Origin: Kumtagia ephedrae | Lineage (GTDB): Bacteria > Pseudomonadota > Alphaproteobacteria > Rhizobiales > Rhizobiaceae | Reading direction: 5' to 3' | Assembly (NCBI RefSeq): GCF_003012745.1 | Contig: NZ_PXYK01000010.1 | Span: 1 to 64,000, forward strand | Length of the DNA: 64,000 nt | In this document: in pieces, positions 50,282 to 58,485 of the stretch | Position numbering within the stretch: position 1 is the stretch's first letter | How the letters are laid out: each line of letters begins with the position of its first letter | The notes under the pieces: generated by a model | The model's database searches: none | Told to the model about the DNA's origin: nothing | The model's input: only the letters and a program-made list of their open reading frames with translations | Position numbers and translations under genes: made by a program

Positions 50282-50707
50282 TCACGCCTTCTCGTGCGCC
50301 TTCGGCCAGTAGGTGCCGAACGACCAGACATTGCCTTCCGGATCGGCGCAGATGAAGTCGCGGCTGCCGTAGTCGCGGTCCGTCGGCTCCTCGAGGATCT
50401 TTGCGCCCGCCGCCTTGGCACGGGCGTAGACCGCATCGGTGTCGGAGACGGCGATGTAGGTGCTCTTGCCGGCATTGTCGCCCGGCCCGCCGACCATCGC
50501 GCCATAGGCGTCGTCGCGGACGCTGCCCAGCATGATCATCGACGAGCCGAGCGTCAGCTGGGCGTGGGCGACGAGGTCGCCGTCCATATATTTGGCGTGG
50601 ACGGTGAAGCCGAACGCCTTCTGCAGCCAGTCGATCATTCTTGCGGCGTCGCGGTAGCGGAAGGTGGGGTAGATGCGCGGGGGCTCGATCGCGGTCGTTT
50701 CGGCCAT
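50282..50707 (-). CDS. VOC-family (glyoxalase-like) protein
   Basis: 141 residues. The vicinal oxygen chelate fold is seen in IYPTFRYRDAARMIDWLQKA and FGFTVHAKYMDG, and the C-terminal motif GSRDFICADPEGNVWSFGTY is that of glyoxalase/bleomycin-resistance proteins. Start 50707 with aggaggaaa upstream. It is followed by the cupin gene. The substrate is unknown. Confidence 0.88.
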   Translation of the reverse strand: MAETTAIEPPRIYPTFRYRDAARMIDWLQKAFGFTVHAKYMDGDLVAHAQLTLGSSMIMLGSVRDDAYGAMVGGPGDNAGKSTYIAVSDTDAVYARAKAAGAKILEEPTDRDYGSRDFICADPEGNVWSFGTYWPKAHEKA

Positions 50708-50788
50708 GGTTTCCTCCTGTGCCGGATGCATTGCGATAAGCCACATTGGGCCGTCGCGGTTGCGCCGTCTTGAAGGAATGTAACCCGC

Positions 50789-51613
50789 TCAGGCCAGCCC
50801 GGCCCGCCACGCGGCGGGTGTCAGGCCGGCTAGATTCTGGAATTCACGCGTCAGATGGGCCTGGTCGGCATAACCGCAGTCGGCCGCGATACCGGCCCAG
50901 TTGCAATTTCCGGTGCGCGCCGCGGCGAGCGCCCGGTTGAAGCGCACGATGCGCGCCACCGATTTCGGCCCGAGCCCGATCTCGGCACGAAATCGCTCCG
51001 CCAGATGTTTCCTGCTCCATCCGGCGCGGGCGGCAAGCCGCGACACCGGCGCCCGGCCGCCCGAAGCATCGATGCCGGAGAAAACCTCACGCACCTCTGC
51101 GGACGGCGTTTTGCCGGCGCCGATGCGTGACGACACGAAGTCCACGGCAAGCGCGAAACGGCTTTCCCAGTCCGGCATGTTGCCGAGGCGCTCGCGCAAG
51201 GCCAGCCCAGCGTTGCCGAGCACGTCGTCCAGCAAGATCGTGCGGTCGGCAAGCTCGTGCATGGGCATCCTGAAGAAACGCCGCGCACCGAGTGGCGAAA
51301 AGTCGATCTGCAGGCAAGCCGAGGCGCCGAAGGATTCGATCAGCACCGGGCCGGCATAGAGGCCGGCGGCGAAGCTGGCGATGCGATCGGCTTCAGTCGG
51401 GGGACGGCCCAGGCCGATGGCAAAGGGTTCGCCGAAGCTGAGGATCAATGGAACGGTCAGCGACGCCGGCTCGCGCATACGGATGTGCCGCCGCGCCGTT
51501 TCCCGGTAGCCGGTCATGCGGGAGACAATGCCGTCCAGAGGGCCGCCGGGCCATATCTCGACCAGTTCGATGCCGGCCGGCGGCGAAAAGAGCGGCTGCA
51601 CGGTTGACGACAT
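50789..51613 (-). CDS. AraC-family transcriptional regulator
   Basis: 274 residues. The C-terminal double helix-turn-helix reads SRLAARAGWSRKHLAERFRA and AADCGYADQAHLTREFQNLA, the AraC/XylS signature, with the ending TPAAWRAGL. The N-terminal 150 residues are the ligand-binding domain. It lies upstream of the VOC and cupin genes, on the same strand, and is their likely regulator. Confidence 0.9.
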   Translation of the reverse strand: MSSTVQPLFSPPAGIELVEIWPGGPLDGIVSRMTGYRETARRHIRMREPASLTVPLILSFGEPFAIGLGRPPTEADRIASFAAGLYAGPVLIESFGASACLQIDFSPLGARRFFRMPMHELADRTILLDDVLGNAGLALRERLGNMPDWESRFALAVDFVSSRIGAGKTPSAEVREVFSGIDASGGRAPVSRLAARAGWSRKHLAERFRAEIGLGPKSVARIVRFNRALAAARTGNCNWAGIAADCGYADQAHLTREFQNLAGLTPAAWRAGLA

Positions 51614-51671
51614 CGGGGCCCTCGACCTGCCGGCAAGATATCAAGTGGCCGGGGTGGCGTCAAAGTGCCCC

Positions 51672-52511
51672 TCAAAGGCCCAGCATCACCCTCAACGGAT
51701 GCGCCGGGTCGGCAAGCAGGCGGACGGCGAGGGCGACGCAGGTGACCACCAGCAGCGGCTTTATGATCCTGGCCCCCTTGCGTACGGCCAGCCCGGCGCC
51801 GACGCGCGCGCCAAGGATCTGCGCCACACCCATCAGCAGGCCGATCTTCCAGAAGACCGCGCCAACCAAGGCGAAGGCGGCGAAGCTGCCGATGTTGGAG
51901 GCAAAGTTGAGCAGCTTGGTATGCGCCGTGGCCTTGAGCAGGCCGTAGCCGGCCAGGCTGACGAAGGCCAGCATGAAGAAGGAGCCAGTGCCCGGGCCGA
52001 ACACGCCGTCATAGAAACCGATCGCCGGAACGATCGCCGCGCCGAACACAAAGGGCGTCATGCGCTCGGCGCGGTCGACGTCGTCCATGTTGGGCTTGAG
52101 CGCGAAATAGAGCGCGATGGCGACCAGCACGAAAGGCAAGGCGATGTGCAGCCATTCGCCCGGGAGCACGCTGGCGAGCAGTGCGCCCGCGGCACCCCCG
52201 GCCAGCGACAACAGCGCCGCCGGCGCCTGCTTTCGCAGGTCGACCTGTCCCTTGCGGGCATAGGTGAGCGTCGCGGCGCCGGTGCCGAACAGGCCTTGCA
52301 GCTTGTTGGTGCCGAGCGCATCGACCGGCGGCAGCCCGGCAAGCAGCAGCGCCGGGATGGTGATCAGTCCGCCGCCGCCGGCGATGGAATCGACGAAACC
52401 GGCCAGGAAGGCGGCCGCCGCCAGCAGTGCGAGTATCTCGAGAGAAAGGTCGACCAAAGGAAAGCCGTTCCGCGTAAGCGAAGTCGCGCGCTTCGACCAC
52501 ATGGAATCCAT
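51672..52511 (-). CDS. TSUP-family (TauE/SafE) transporter
   Basis: 279 residues with about eight membrane helices. The family pattern is GFVDSIAGGGGLITIPALLL in the first half and ILGARVGAGLAVRKGARIIK in the second. The TSUP family exports sulfite, sulfonates or similar organic anions. ATG 52511 is listed, but a TTG at 52457 would begin VDLSLEILALL, more like the usual N-terminus. The gene is divergent from the TerB-like gene. Confidence 0.85.
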   Translation of the reverse strand: MDSMWSKRATSLTRNGFPLVDLSLEILALLAAAAFLAGFVDSIAGGGGLITIPALLLAGLPPVDALGTNKLQGLFGTGAATLTYARKGQVDLRKQAPAALLSLAGGAAGALLASVLPGEWLHIALPFVLVAIALYFALKPNMDDVDRAERMTPFVFGAAIVPAIGFYDGVFGPGTGSFFMLAFVSLAGYGLLKATAHTKLLNFASNIGSFAAFALVGAVFWKIGLLMGVAQILGARVGAGLAVRKGARIIKPLLVVTCVALAVRLLADPAHPLRVMLGL

Positions 52512-52569
52512 TTGCGCAAGGCCGATTTCGCGCTACGAAGGACGACATCAAGCACGCGGAGAACGCAGG

Positions 52570-53001
52570 ATGGCGATGGGGTTGCTGGCGCGGGTGCGGA
52601 CGATCTTCGAGGGTGATCCCGGCGTGCGCAAGGTCGCCGACGATCCGGCGCTGACCGCCGAGTTGTTGCTGCTCTTCCGCATGATCCTTGCCGACGGCGT
52701 GGTCAGCGACAGCGAGCTGGAGACCTTCCGCCGCATCTGCCGTGAGGGCTTCGGCATCGGCGAGGACAGCATCGACGGCGTCGTCGAATTCCTCAACGAT
52801 TTTGGTTACGAGACCAGCGGCACGCAGGCGCTGTCGCTGTTCCAGGAGCTCGACCTCGACCGCCGCAAGCTGCTTGCCCGCCATATGGCCGACATCGCCA
52901 AGGCCGACCACAAGCTTGCCGAGAAGGAGGTGCGGCTGCTGCGCCGCACGCTGGAGCTGCTGGGTCTCAGCCCGGTGGACGTGGTGAAGGATCAGACCTG
53001 A
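52570..53001 (+). CDS. TerB-like (tellurite resistance) family protein
   Basis: 143 residues, all helical. FRMILADGVVSDSELETFRR and the later DHKLAEKEVRLLRRTLELLG have the paired acidic Asp/Glu pattern of TerB (metal binding) in two helical halves. No other ter genes are present, so a role in tellurite is not implied. It converges on the ABC ATPase gene. Confidence 0.85.
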   Translation: MAMGLLARVRTIFEGDPGVRKVADDPALTAELLLLFRMILADGVVSDSELETFRRICREGFGIGEDSIDGVVEFLNDFGYETSGTQALSLFQELDLDRRKLLARHMADIAKADHKLAEKEVRLLRRTLELLGLSPVDVVKDQT

Positions 53002-53016
53002 CCGGGGGACGTCCGG

Positions 53017-54792
53017 TCAACCCTGCTCGCGCATCTTCGTCGCGATCGCCCGGCGCAGATCCGGTGCGGCGGCGACCAGGGCCCTGGCAGCCTCCGACCG
53101 CGGATGGTCGAGCACCGCGGCAGTCTGACCCCGCTCGACGATGCGGCCTTCATGCATCACCAGTACCTCGTCGGTGATGGCCCGCGCCACCGTCAGGTCA
53201 TGGGTGATGAACAGATAGGCGACGCCCAGCGTCCGGTTCAGCTCGGAAAACAGGTCGAGGATCTGGGCGCGGATCGATACGTCGAGCGCCGACACCGCCT
53301 CGTCGGCCACCACCAGCTTCGGCCGGGTTATGATGGCGCGCGCGATCGACAGGCGCTGGCGCTGGCCGCCGGAGAATTCGTGCGGGTATTTTTGCATGTC
53401 GTCCGGCTTCATGCCGACCTGGTGCAGCGCCTCGGCGACCAGCTCGCGCCGCGCCGCCCTGTCCGGCGCCGGCCTCAGCAGGCCGAGCGGCTCGGCGACA
53501 AGCCGCTCCACCCGGTGGCGCGGGTCGAAGGAGCCGTAGGGGTCCTGGAACACGATCTGCACGGCGCGGCGGGCCGGCAGAAGCTCGGCCTCGCTCTTGC
53601 CCGTGATTTCCTCGCCCTCCAGCCGGATGGTGCCGCCGCTCGGCCGCTCCAGAGCGAGGACCAGCCGGGCGAGGGTGGATTTGCCGCAGCCCGAGCGGCC
53701 GACCAGCGCCGTCGAACGGCCCGGCGCAAGGGTGAAGGAGACGTCGTCGACGGCGCAGAAGGGTTTTTGCTTGGAAAACAGCGAGATGCGGGCGCCGGGA
53801 TAATCCTTGCGGAGGTTTTCGACGGAGAGCAGCGGCGTAACGTCCTCTCCTCCCTCGAAGGGGAGATGGCCCGAAGGGCCGGAGGCGGTGCGGGCGGCAG
53901 TGCGCCAGCTTTCGAACCCAGACTCCGGCGTGGTTTTCCCTGCGCCGCGCCAACCTTCGGCAATTCCCTCCGCCGCCTTCGGCGGCACCTTCCCCTCAAG
54001 GGAGGAGGAAATGCGTCGCCCCGCCGGCACATGCATGGAAGCCAGCGCCAGCTGGCGCGTATATGGGTGCACCTGCGCCGACAGGGTTTTCGCCGTCTCG
54101 CCGGTCTCGAGAATCTCGCCACCACGCATCACCGCGATGCGATCCGACATTTCCGTCACCACGGCGAGGTCATGCGAGATCAGCAGCAGGCCCATGCGGC
54201 TCTCGGCGACCAGTTCGCGCAGCAATTCGAGAATCTGCGCCTGCAGCACGACATCGAGCGCCGTGGTCGGCTCGTCGGCGATCAGCAGCTTCGGCTTGAG
54301 CGCGCAGGCGATGGCGATGACGACGCGCTGGCGCTGGCCGCCGGAGAGCTGGTGCGGATAGCGCGACAGCGGGAATTTTTGCGACGGCAGGCCGACGCGG
54401 TCGAGCATTCTTGCCGCGCGCTGCTCGGCCTCGGCGCGGCTGGCGCCGGCGTGCCAGCGGATGCCCTCGGCCACCTGCTCGCCGATGGTCTTCACCGGGT
54501 TCAACGCCGTCATCGGCTCCTGGAAGACCATGCCGATGTCGTCGCCGCGCAGCCGGCACATCGCCGCCTCGTCGGCCTTGAGCAGATCGGTGCCGTCGAA
54601 GCGGATGCTGCCTCGTGCCTTCGCGGCATCGGGCAGGAGCCGCATGACGGCGAGCGCCGTCATCGACTTGCCGGAGCCGGATTCGCCGACGAGGCCGAGC
54701 ACCTCGCCGGGCTCGATCGACAGGTCGACGGCTTTCAGGATCGGCGTCTCGTCGATCGACAGCGACAGGTTTTCTATGGCGAGCAGGCTCAC
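53017..54792 (-). CDS. Double ABC ATPase (DppDF-like) with in-frame repeat insertion
   Basis: 591 residues from GTG 54792, coupled to the permease upstream by a GTGA overlap. Two ATPase halves are seen. NBD1 has Walker A GESGSGKSM, LSGGQRQRVVIAIA and LLIADEPTTALDV. NBD2 has GRSGCGKST, FSGGQRQRLSIARA and LVVADEAVSALDV (Ala where the usual Pro is). The two halves form the DppD/DppF type of oligopeptide importer energiser. The linker (about 262-317) is encoded by a family B repeat and reads SSSLEGKVPPKAAEG, then SGPSGHLPFEGGE. Confidence 0.92.
   Translation of the reverse strand: MSLLAIENLSLSIDETPILKAVDLSIEPGEVLGLVGESGSGKSMTALAVMRLLPDAAKARGSIRFDGTDLLKADEAAMCRLRGDDIGMVFQEPMTALNPVKTIGEQVAEGIRWHAGASRAEAEQRAARMLDRVGLPSQKFPLSRYPHQLSGGQRQRVVIAIACALKPKLLIADEPTTALDVVLQAQILELLRELVAESRMGLLLISHDLAVVTEMSDRIAVMRGGEILETGETAKTLSAQVHPYTRQLALASMHVPAGRRISSSLEGKVPPKAAEGIAEGWRGAGKTTPESGFESWRTAARTASGPSGHLPFEGGEDVTPLLSVENLRKDYPGARISLFSKQKPFCAVDDVSFTLAPGRSTALVGRSGCGKSTLARLVLALERPSGGTIRLEGEEITGKSEAELLPARRAVQIVFQDPYGSFDPRHRVERLVAEPLGLLRPAPDRAARRELVAEALHQVGMKPDDMQKYPHEFSGGQRQRLSIARAIITRPKLVVADEAVSALDVSIRAQILDLFSELNRTLGVAYLFITHDLTVARAITDEVLVMHEGRIVERGQTAAVLDHPRSEAARALVAAAPDLRRAIATKMREQG
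53844..54009 (+). repeat. Family B palindromic element, in-frame in the linker
   Basis: On the plus strand the left end is TCCCTCGAAGGGGAG, then GGCCCGAAGGGCCGGAGG. The right end is GCCGCCTTCGGCGGCACCTT, then CCCCTCAAGGGAGGAGG. The layout equals that at 31510. It supplies about 55 codons between the ATPase halves without disturbing the frame. Confidence 0.85.
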
Positions 54793-55664
54793 CGCCGCCG
54801 CCTCAGCTTCGGATCCAGCGCGTCGCTGACGCCGTCGCCCAAAAGGTTGAGGCCGAGCACGGTGATCATGATGGCGAGGCCGGGGAACAGCGCCTGCGTC
54901 GGCGCCACCATCATGCGCGTCTGCGCGTCGAAAAGCATGCGTCCCCAGCTCGGCATCGGCGGCTGCGCGCCGAGCCCGACATAAGACAGGCCGGCCTCCG
55001 CCAGGATGCCGAGCGCGAACTGGATGGTGCCCTGCACAAGGAGCAGCGTGGCGATATTTGGCAGGACATGCTCGAGCGTGATGCGCGTCTTGCCCTTGCC
55101 GGCGGCGCGGGCGGCGAGGATGAATTCGCGCGGCCAGATCGCCAGCGCGCCGGCGCGCGCGACGCGGGCGAACACCGGGATGTTGAAGATACCGATGGCG
55201 ATGATGGCGTTGACGGCGCCGGGGCCGAACACCGCGGTGATCATCACCGCCGACAGCAGCGCCGGAAAGGCGAAGACGACGTCGTTGAAGCGCATCACAA
55301 AATCGTCGAGCCAGCCGCCGCGCGCCGCCGCCAGGCAGCCGAGCGGCACGCCGAGCCCCATGCCGATGCCTACCGCGACCAGCGCCACGGCGATCGAGTT
55401 GCGCGAGCCGACCATGATCATGGAGAGCACGTCGCGGCCGAAATGATCGGTGCCGAACCAATGGGCGGCCGAAGGCGCCAGCATGCGGTCGCCGACGACG
55501 AGCTTCGTCACGTCGTCGGGCGTCCAAAAGAAGGAGACGAGGGCCATCAGCGCGATCAGCGCGGTGACGATGAAGCCGGCGATGAACGAACGGCTGGCCA
55601 GCGCACGGGCGAGGAAGGCGGAAAGGCCGTCGCGGGGGATGAAGGCGGAAGGGAGATAGGTCAT
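54789..55664 (-). CDS. ABC permease (DppC type)
   Basis: 291 residues with six membrane helices. The opening SRSFIAGFIVTALIALMALV, the motif HWFGTDHFGRDVLSMIMVGS (DppC signature) and the loop EFILAARAAGKGKTRITLEH (EAA) are typical of the second permease of dipeptide/nickel importers. It overlaps the ATPase gene by four bases. It follows the DppB-type gene across a 64-base gap that contains a repeat remnant. Confidence 0.93.
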   Translation of the reverse strand: MTYLPSAFIPRDGLSAFLARALASRSFIAGFIVTALIALMALVSFFWTPDDVTKLVVGDRMLAPSAAHWFGTDHFGRDVLSMIMVGSRNSIAVALVAVGIGMGLGVPLGCLAAARGGWLDDFVMRFNDVVFAFPALLSAVMITAVFGPGAVNAIIAIGIFNIPVFARVARAGALAIWPREFILAARAAGKGKTRITLEHVLPNIATLLLVQGTIQFALGILAEAGLSYVGLGAQPPMPSWGRMLFDAQTRMMVAPTQALFPGLAIMITVLGLNLLGDGVSDALDPKLRRRR

Positions 55665-55666
55665 CG

Positions 55667-55692
55667 ACCCTCCTTGGGAGGGGGGTGCGAAG
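55667..55692 (+). repeat. Family A remnant between permease genes
   Basis: GGGGGGTGCGAAG (about 55680-55692) equals the right end of family A, and just before it CCTCC...GGAGG forms a small stem. The rest of an element is missing, so it is probably a solo end. It is noted because it lies in the gap between the two permease genes. Confidence 0.4.
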
Positions 55693-55728
55693 GAGCGCGA
55701 GCTGTTCGCGAGAAAATGACAACACCCA

Positions 55729-56673
55729 TCACCGCGCCCTCAGCCTTGGATCGACGACCGCATAGGAGATGTCGACCAGAAAATTGACGGCGACCACGGT
55801 CGCCACCAGCAGCATCACCACCCCCTCGACCACGATCAGGTCGCGCTGGGTGATGGCCTGGAAGACCAGGCGGCCGAGGCCGGGGAGATAGAAGACGTTC
55901 TCGATGATGATGGTGCCGGCGAGCAGGAAGGAGAACTGCAGGCCGACGATGGTGAGCACCGGAATGAGCGCATTGCGCAGCGCATGCCGCCATAGCACGG
56001 TGCCGAAAGGCAGGCCCTTGGCGCGGGCGGTGCGGACATAATCCTCGCCGAGCGTCTCGATCAGCGCCGAGCGGGTGACGCGCGCCAGAATCGCCGCCTG
56101 CGGCAGGGCCAGCGCGACCGCCGGCAGCAGCAGCGCCTTCAAGGCCGGCCATATCCCGGCGCTCCAGCCGGGAAAGCCGCCGGCCGGCACCAGCCTGAGC
56201 CATACCGCGAAAAGGTAGATGAGCAGCAGCGCGAACCAGAAATTCGGGATCGCCACGCCGAGCTGCGCCGCACCCATGCTGAGGGCATCGCCGGCGCGGC
56301 CGCGCCGCTGCGCAGCGAAGGCGCCGGCGGGGATGGCGATCACCACCGAGAGCGCCAGCGATATCAGCGCCAGCGGCAGCGACACGACGATGCGCTCGAC
56401 GATCAGATCGATGACGGGGACGGAGTAGGTGTAGGAGCGGCCGAAATCGAGCGCCGCCATGCCGGCCACCCAGTCGAGATAGCGAACGGGCAGGGGGTCG
56501 TTCAGGCCCATCTCGTTGCGAAGCGCCTCGAGCGCGTCCGGCGTGGCGTTCATGCCGAGCATCAGCCTGGCCGGATCGCCCGGGATCACTTCCAGCATGG
56601 CGAAGACGACGAGCGAGGCCGCCAGCAGGGTCGCCGCGGCGACCAGCAGGCGTTGAGCCAGGTAGGCGATCAT
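55729..56673 (-). CDS. ABC permease (DppB type)
   Basis: 314 residues. It opens MIAYLAQRLLVAAATLLAAS, contains FAMLEVIPGDPARLMLG, the typical DppB text, and the EAA loop EDYVRTARAKGLPFGTVLW. It has six predicted helices. It forms the heterodimeric channel with the DppC-type permease. The reading frame extends upstream into the family B repeat, but conservation starts at 56673. Confidence 0.93.
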   Translation of the reverse strand: MIAYLAQRLLVAAATLLAASLVVFAMLEVIPGDPARLMLGMNATPDALEALRNEMGLNDPLPVRYLDWVAGMAALDFGRSYTYSVPVIDLIVERIVVSLPLALISLALSVVIAIPAGAFAAQRRGRAGDALSMGAAQLGVAIPNFWFALLLIYLFAVWLRLVPAGGFPGWSAGIWPALKALLLPAVALALPQAAILARVTRSALIETLGEDYVRTARAKGLPFGTVLWRHALRNALIPVLTIVGLQFSFLLAGTIIIENVFYLPGLGRLVFQAITQRDLIVVEGVVMLLVATVVAVNFLVDISYAVVDPRLRAR

Positions 56674-56687
56674 AAGGGCGCCGACGC

Positions 56688-56836
56688 TTCCCTCCCCCTT
56701 GAGGGGAGGGTCGGCGCGAAGCGCCGGGGTGGGGTCGGTGCGGAAGCATGGGGCGCAAAGAAGGGCCGTCGAGCCCGGCCGCGGCGACCCCTCCCGGCTC
56801 GCTTCGCTCGCCACCCTCCCTTCGAGAGGGAGGGAG
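56688..56836 (+). repeat. Family B palindromic element, intergenic copy
   Basis: Left CCTCCCCCTTGAGGGGAGGG, then GGCGCGAAGCGCCGGGGTGG. Right GCTTCGCTCGCCACCCTCCC, then TTCGAGAGGGAGGG. It fills the gap between the substrate-binding gene and the DppB-type gene and may form hairpins in the operon mRNA. Confidence 0.85.
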
Positions 56837-56845
56837 ACGCCGGAG

Positions 56846-58327
56846 CTAGTCGAGCCATTTGACTTTCGTCAGATCGTTCGCCTGGATCGGCGAGTTCTCC
56901 CAAAGCCCCTCCAGCTTGGCATCCCAGATGCCGATCTTCGGCAGTTCGAACAGAAAACCGTTGACGGCATCGTCGGCCAGAATTTTTTGCGCCTGCTTGT
57001 AGAGCTCGGTGCGCTTAGCCTCGTCGGAGGTGAGGTTCAGTTCCTCGATCACCTTGTCGAAGGCCGGGTTGTCGTAGTTGAAGTAGTAGTCCTTGCGCGA
57101 GTAGATATCGATGTCGTTGGGCTCGGTGTGCGAGACGATCGACAGGTCGTAGTCCTTGTCGGTGAAGACCTGCTTCAGCCAATCGGCCCATTCGACCGGG
57201 ATGATCTGCAGATCGATACCGACGTCGCGCAGCTGCGAGGCGATGATCTGGCCGCCGTCGCGGGCATAGGGCACCGGCGGCAGCTTCAGAGTCGCCGAAA
57301 AGCCGTTCTCCAGGCCGGCCTGCTTGAGCAGTTCCTTAGCCTTGGCGAGGTCGTGCGGGTAGGTGCCGGTCAGGTCGACGTAGGCCTTGTTGGCCGGCGA
57401 AAAATGCGAACCGATCGGCGTGCCGATGCCTGAGGAGGCACCGTCGATGATCGCCTTGCGGTCGATGGCGTGGGCGATCGCCTGGCGCACCTCGAGCTTG
57501 TCGAAGGGCGGCTTCTTGTTGTTGGTGGACAGGATCGTCTCGCCCTCGGTGGAGCCGAGCACCACCTTGAAGCGCGGGTCGGACTGCATCTGCGGCAGGG
57601 CGTCGCCGATGCTGGCATTGGGGATGGCCTGGATGTCGCCCGAGAGCAGCGCCGGGACCTGGGAGGCGGCGTCCGGCACGATACGGAACTCGGCACGATC
57701 GAGCGCCACCGGCTCGCCCCAGTAGTCGGGATTCCTGACGATGGTGATCGCCGAGCCCTTCGCCCAGTTGTCGAACTTGAACGGCCCCGTGCCTACCGGC
57801 TTTTCCTTGTTGGTGGGGGCACTTTCCGGCGCGACGACGACGGCGTCGCCCCAGCCGAGATTATAGAGGAAGGAGCCCTGCGGCTGCTTCAGCGTCACCT
57901 TGACGGTTACGGGATCGACCACCTCGACCGTATCGATCGCCGCGAACAGCGCCTTCTGCGCGTTGGTGGAATCGGCGGCGCGGGCCCGATCGAGCGAAAA
58001 CTTCACATCCTCGGCATCGAAATCGGTGCCGTCATGGAATTTTACGGTCGAGCGCAGCTTGAAGGTATAGGTCCTGCCGTCGTCGGAGATCGCCCAACTG
58101 TCGGCGAGCGCCGGCAGGACCTCGCCGGACGGGCCGATTCGGGTCAGGCCCTCGAAGACATTGGCATAGAGCACTTCGTCGATCGCCGCGGCCGCGCCGG
58201 CTGTCGGATCGAGATGCGGCGGCTCGAGCTGCATGCCCAGCACGAGATCGGTACGCGCTGCCAGCCCGGTGCTTGTGCCGAACAGCGTCAGCGTTGCTGC
58301 GGCGGCAAGAATCGTCCACGCTTTCAT
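56846..58327 (-). CDS. ABC transporter substrate-binding protein (SBP family 5)
   Basis: 493 residues with a signal peptide (about 1-23, ending TSTGLAAR). The cluster C motif GMQLEPPHLDPTAGAAAAID and YANVFEGLTRIGPSGEVLP is the peptide/nickel-binding (DppA/OppA) pattern. It binds a peptide or peptide-like amide in the periplasm. It starts the transport part of the operon after the M20 deacylase. Substrate specificity is not known. Confidence 0.93.
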   Translation of the reverse strand: MKAWTILAAAATLTLFGTSTGLAARTDLVLGMQLEPPHLDPTAGAAAAIDEVLYANVFEGLTRIGPSGEVLPALADSWAISDDGRTYTFKLRSTVKFHDGTDFDAEDVKFSLDRARAADSTNAQKALFAAIDTVEVVDPVTVKVTLKQPQGSFLYNLGWGDAVVVAPESAPTNKEKPVGTGPFKFDNWAKGSAITIVRNPDYWGEPVALDRAEFRIVPDAASQVPALLSGDIQAIPNASIGDALPQMQSDPRFKVVLGSTEGETILSTNNKKPPFDKLEVRQAIAHAIDRKAIIDGASSGIGTPIGSHFSPANKAYVDLTGTYPHDLAKAKELLKQAGLENGFSATLKLPPVPYARDGGQIIASQLRDVGIDLQIIPVEWADWLKQVFTDKDYDLSIVSHTEPNDIDIYSRKDYYFNYDNPAFDKVIEELNLTSDEAKRTELYKQAQKILADDAVNGFLFELPKIGIWDAKLEGLWENSPIQANDLTKVKWLD

Positions 58328-58417
58328 CGGCCGGGCTCCCTCCTGAAGCATTGCCTGCGGATAGAAGCGTGATTTTCCACGCGAGTAAATCGGCTTTCGG
58401 TTCGACAAGGCGGGTGT

Positions 58418-58441
58418 GCGGGAATTCGGTTTCCCGCTTTT
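58418..58441 (+). terminator. Hairpin with T-tract, plus strand, no matching gene
   Basis: GCGGGAA (58418-58424) and TTCCCGC (58431-58437) pair around TTCGGT, followed by TTTT. It looks like a Rho-independent terminator on the plus strand, but no plus-strand gene lies upstream. It is between the M20 deacylase and substrate-binding genes of the minus strand operon. It may be an attenuator-like hairpin or chance. Confidence 0.3.
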
Positions 58442-58485
58442 CACGCGGCGGTAGTCTGCCGGTCGCGCCCGCCGGCTCGCCGATC

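Noticed and set aside
53017-55725. 902-codon minus-strand frame that joins the ATPase to an upstream protein
   Set aside because: The upstream part is the out-of-frame reading of the DppC-type permease gene; the ATPase begins at GTG 54792, which overlaps the permease stop.
56674-56814. Upstream extension of the DppB-type gene through a family B repeat
   Set aside because: The normal DppB start MIAYLAQRLL is at 56673. Unlike the cases at 31510 and 53844, the repeat here lies outside the conserved protein.
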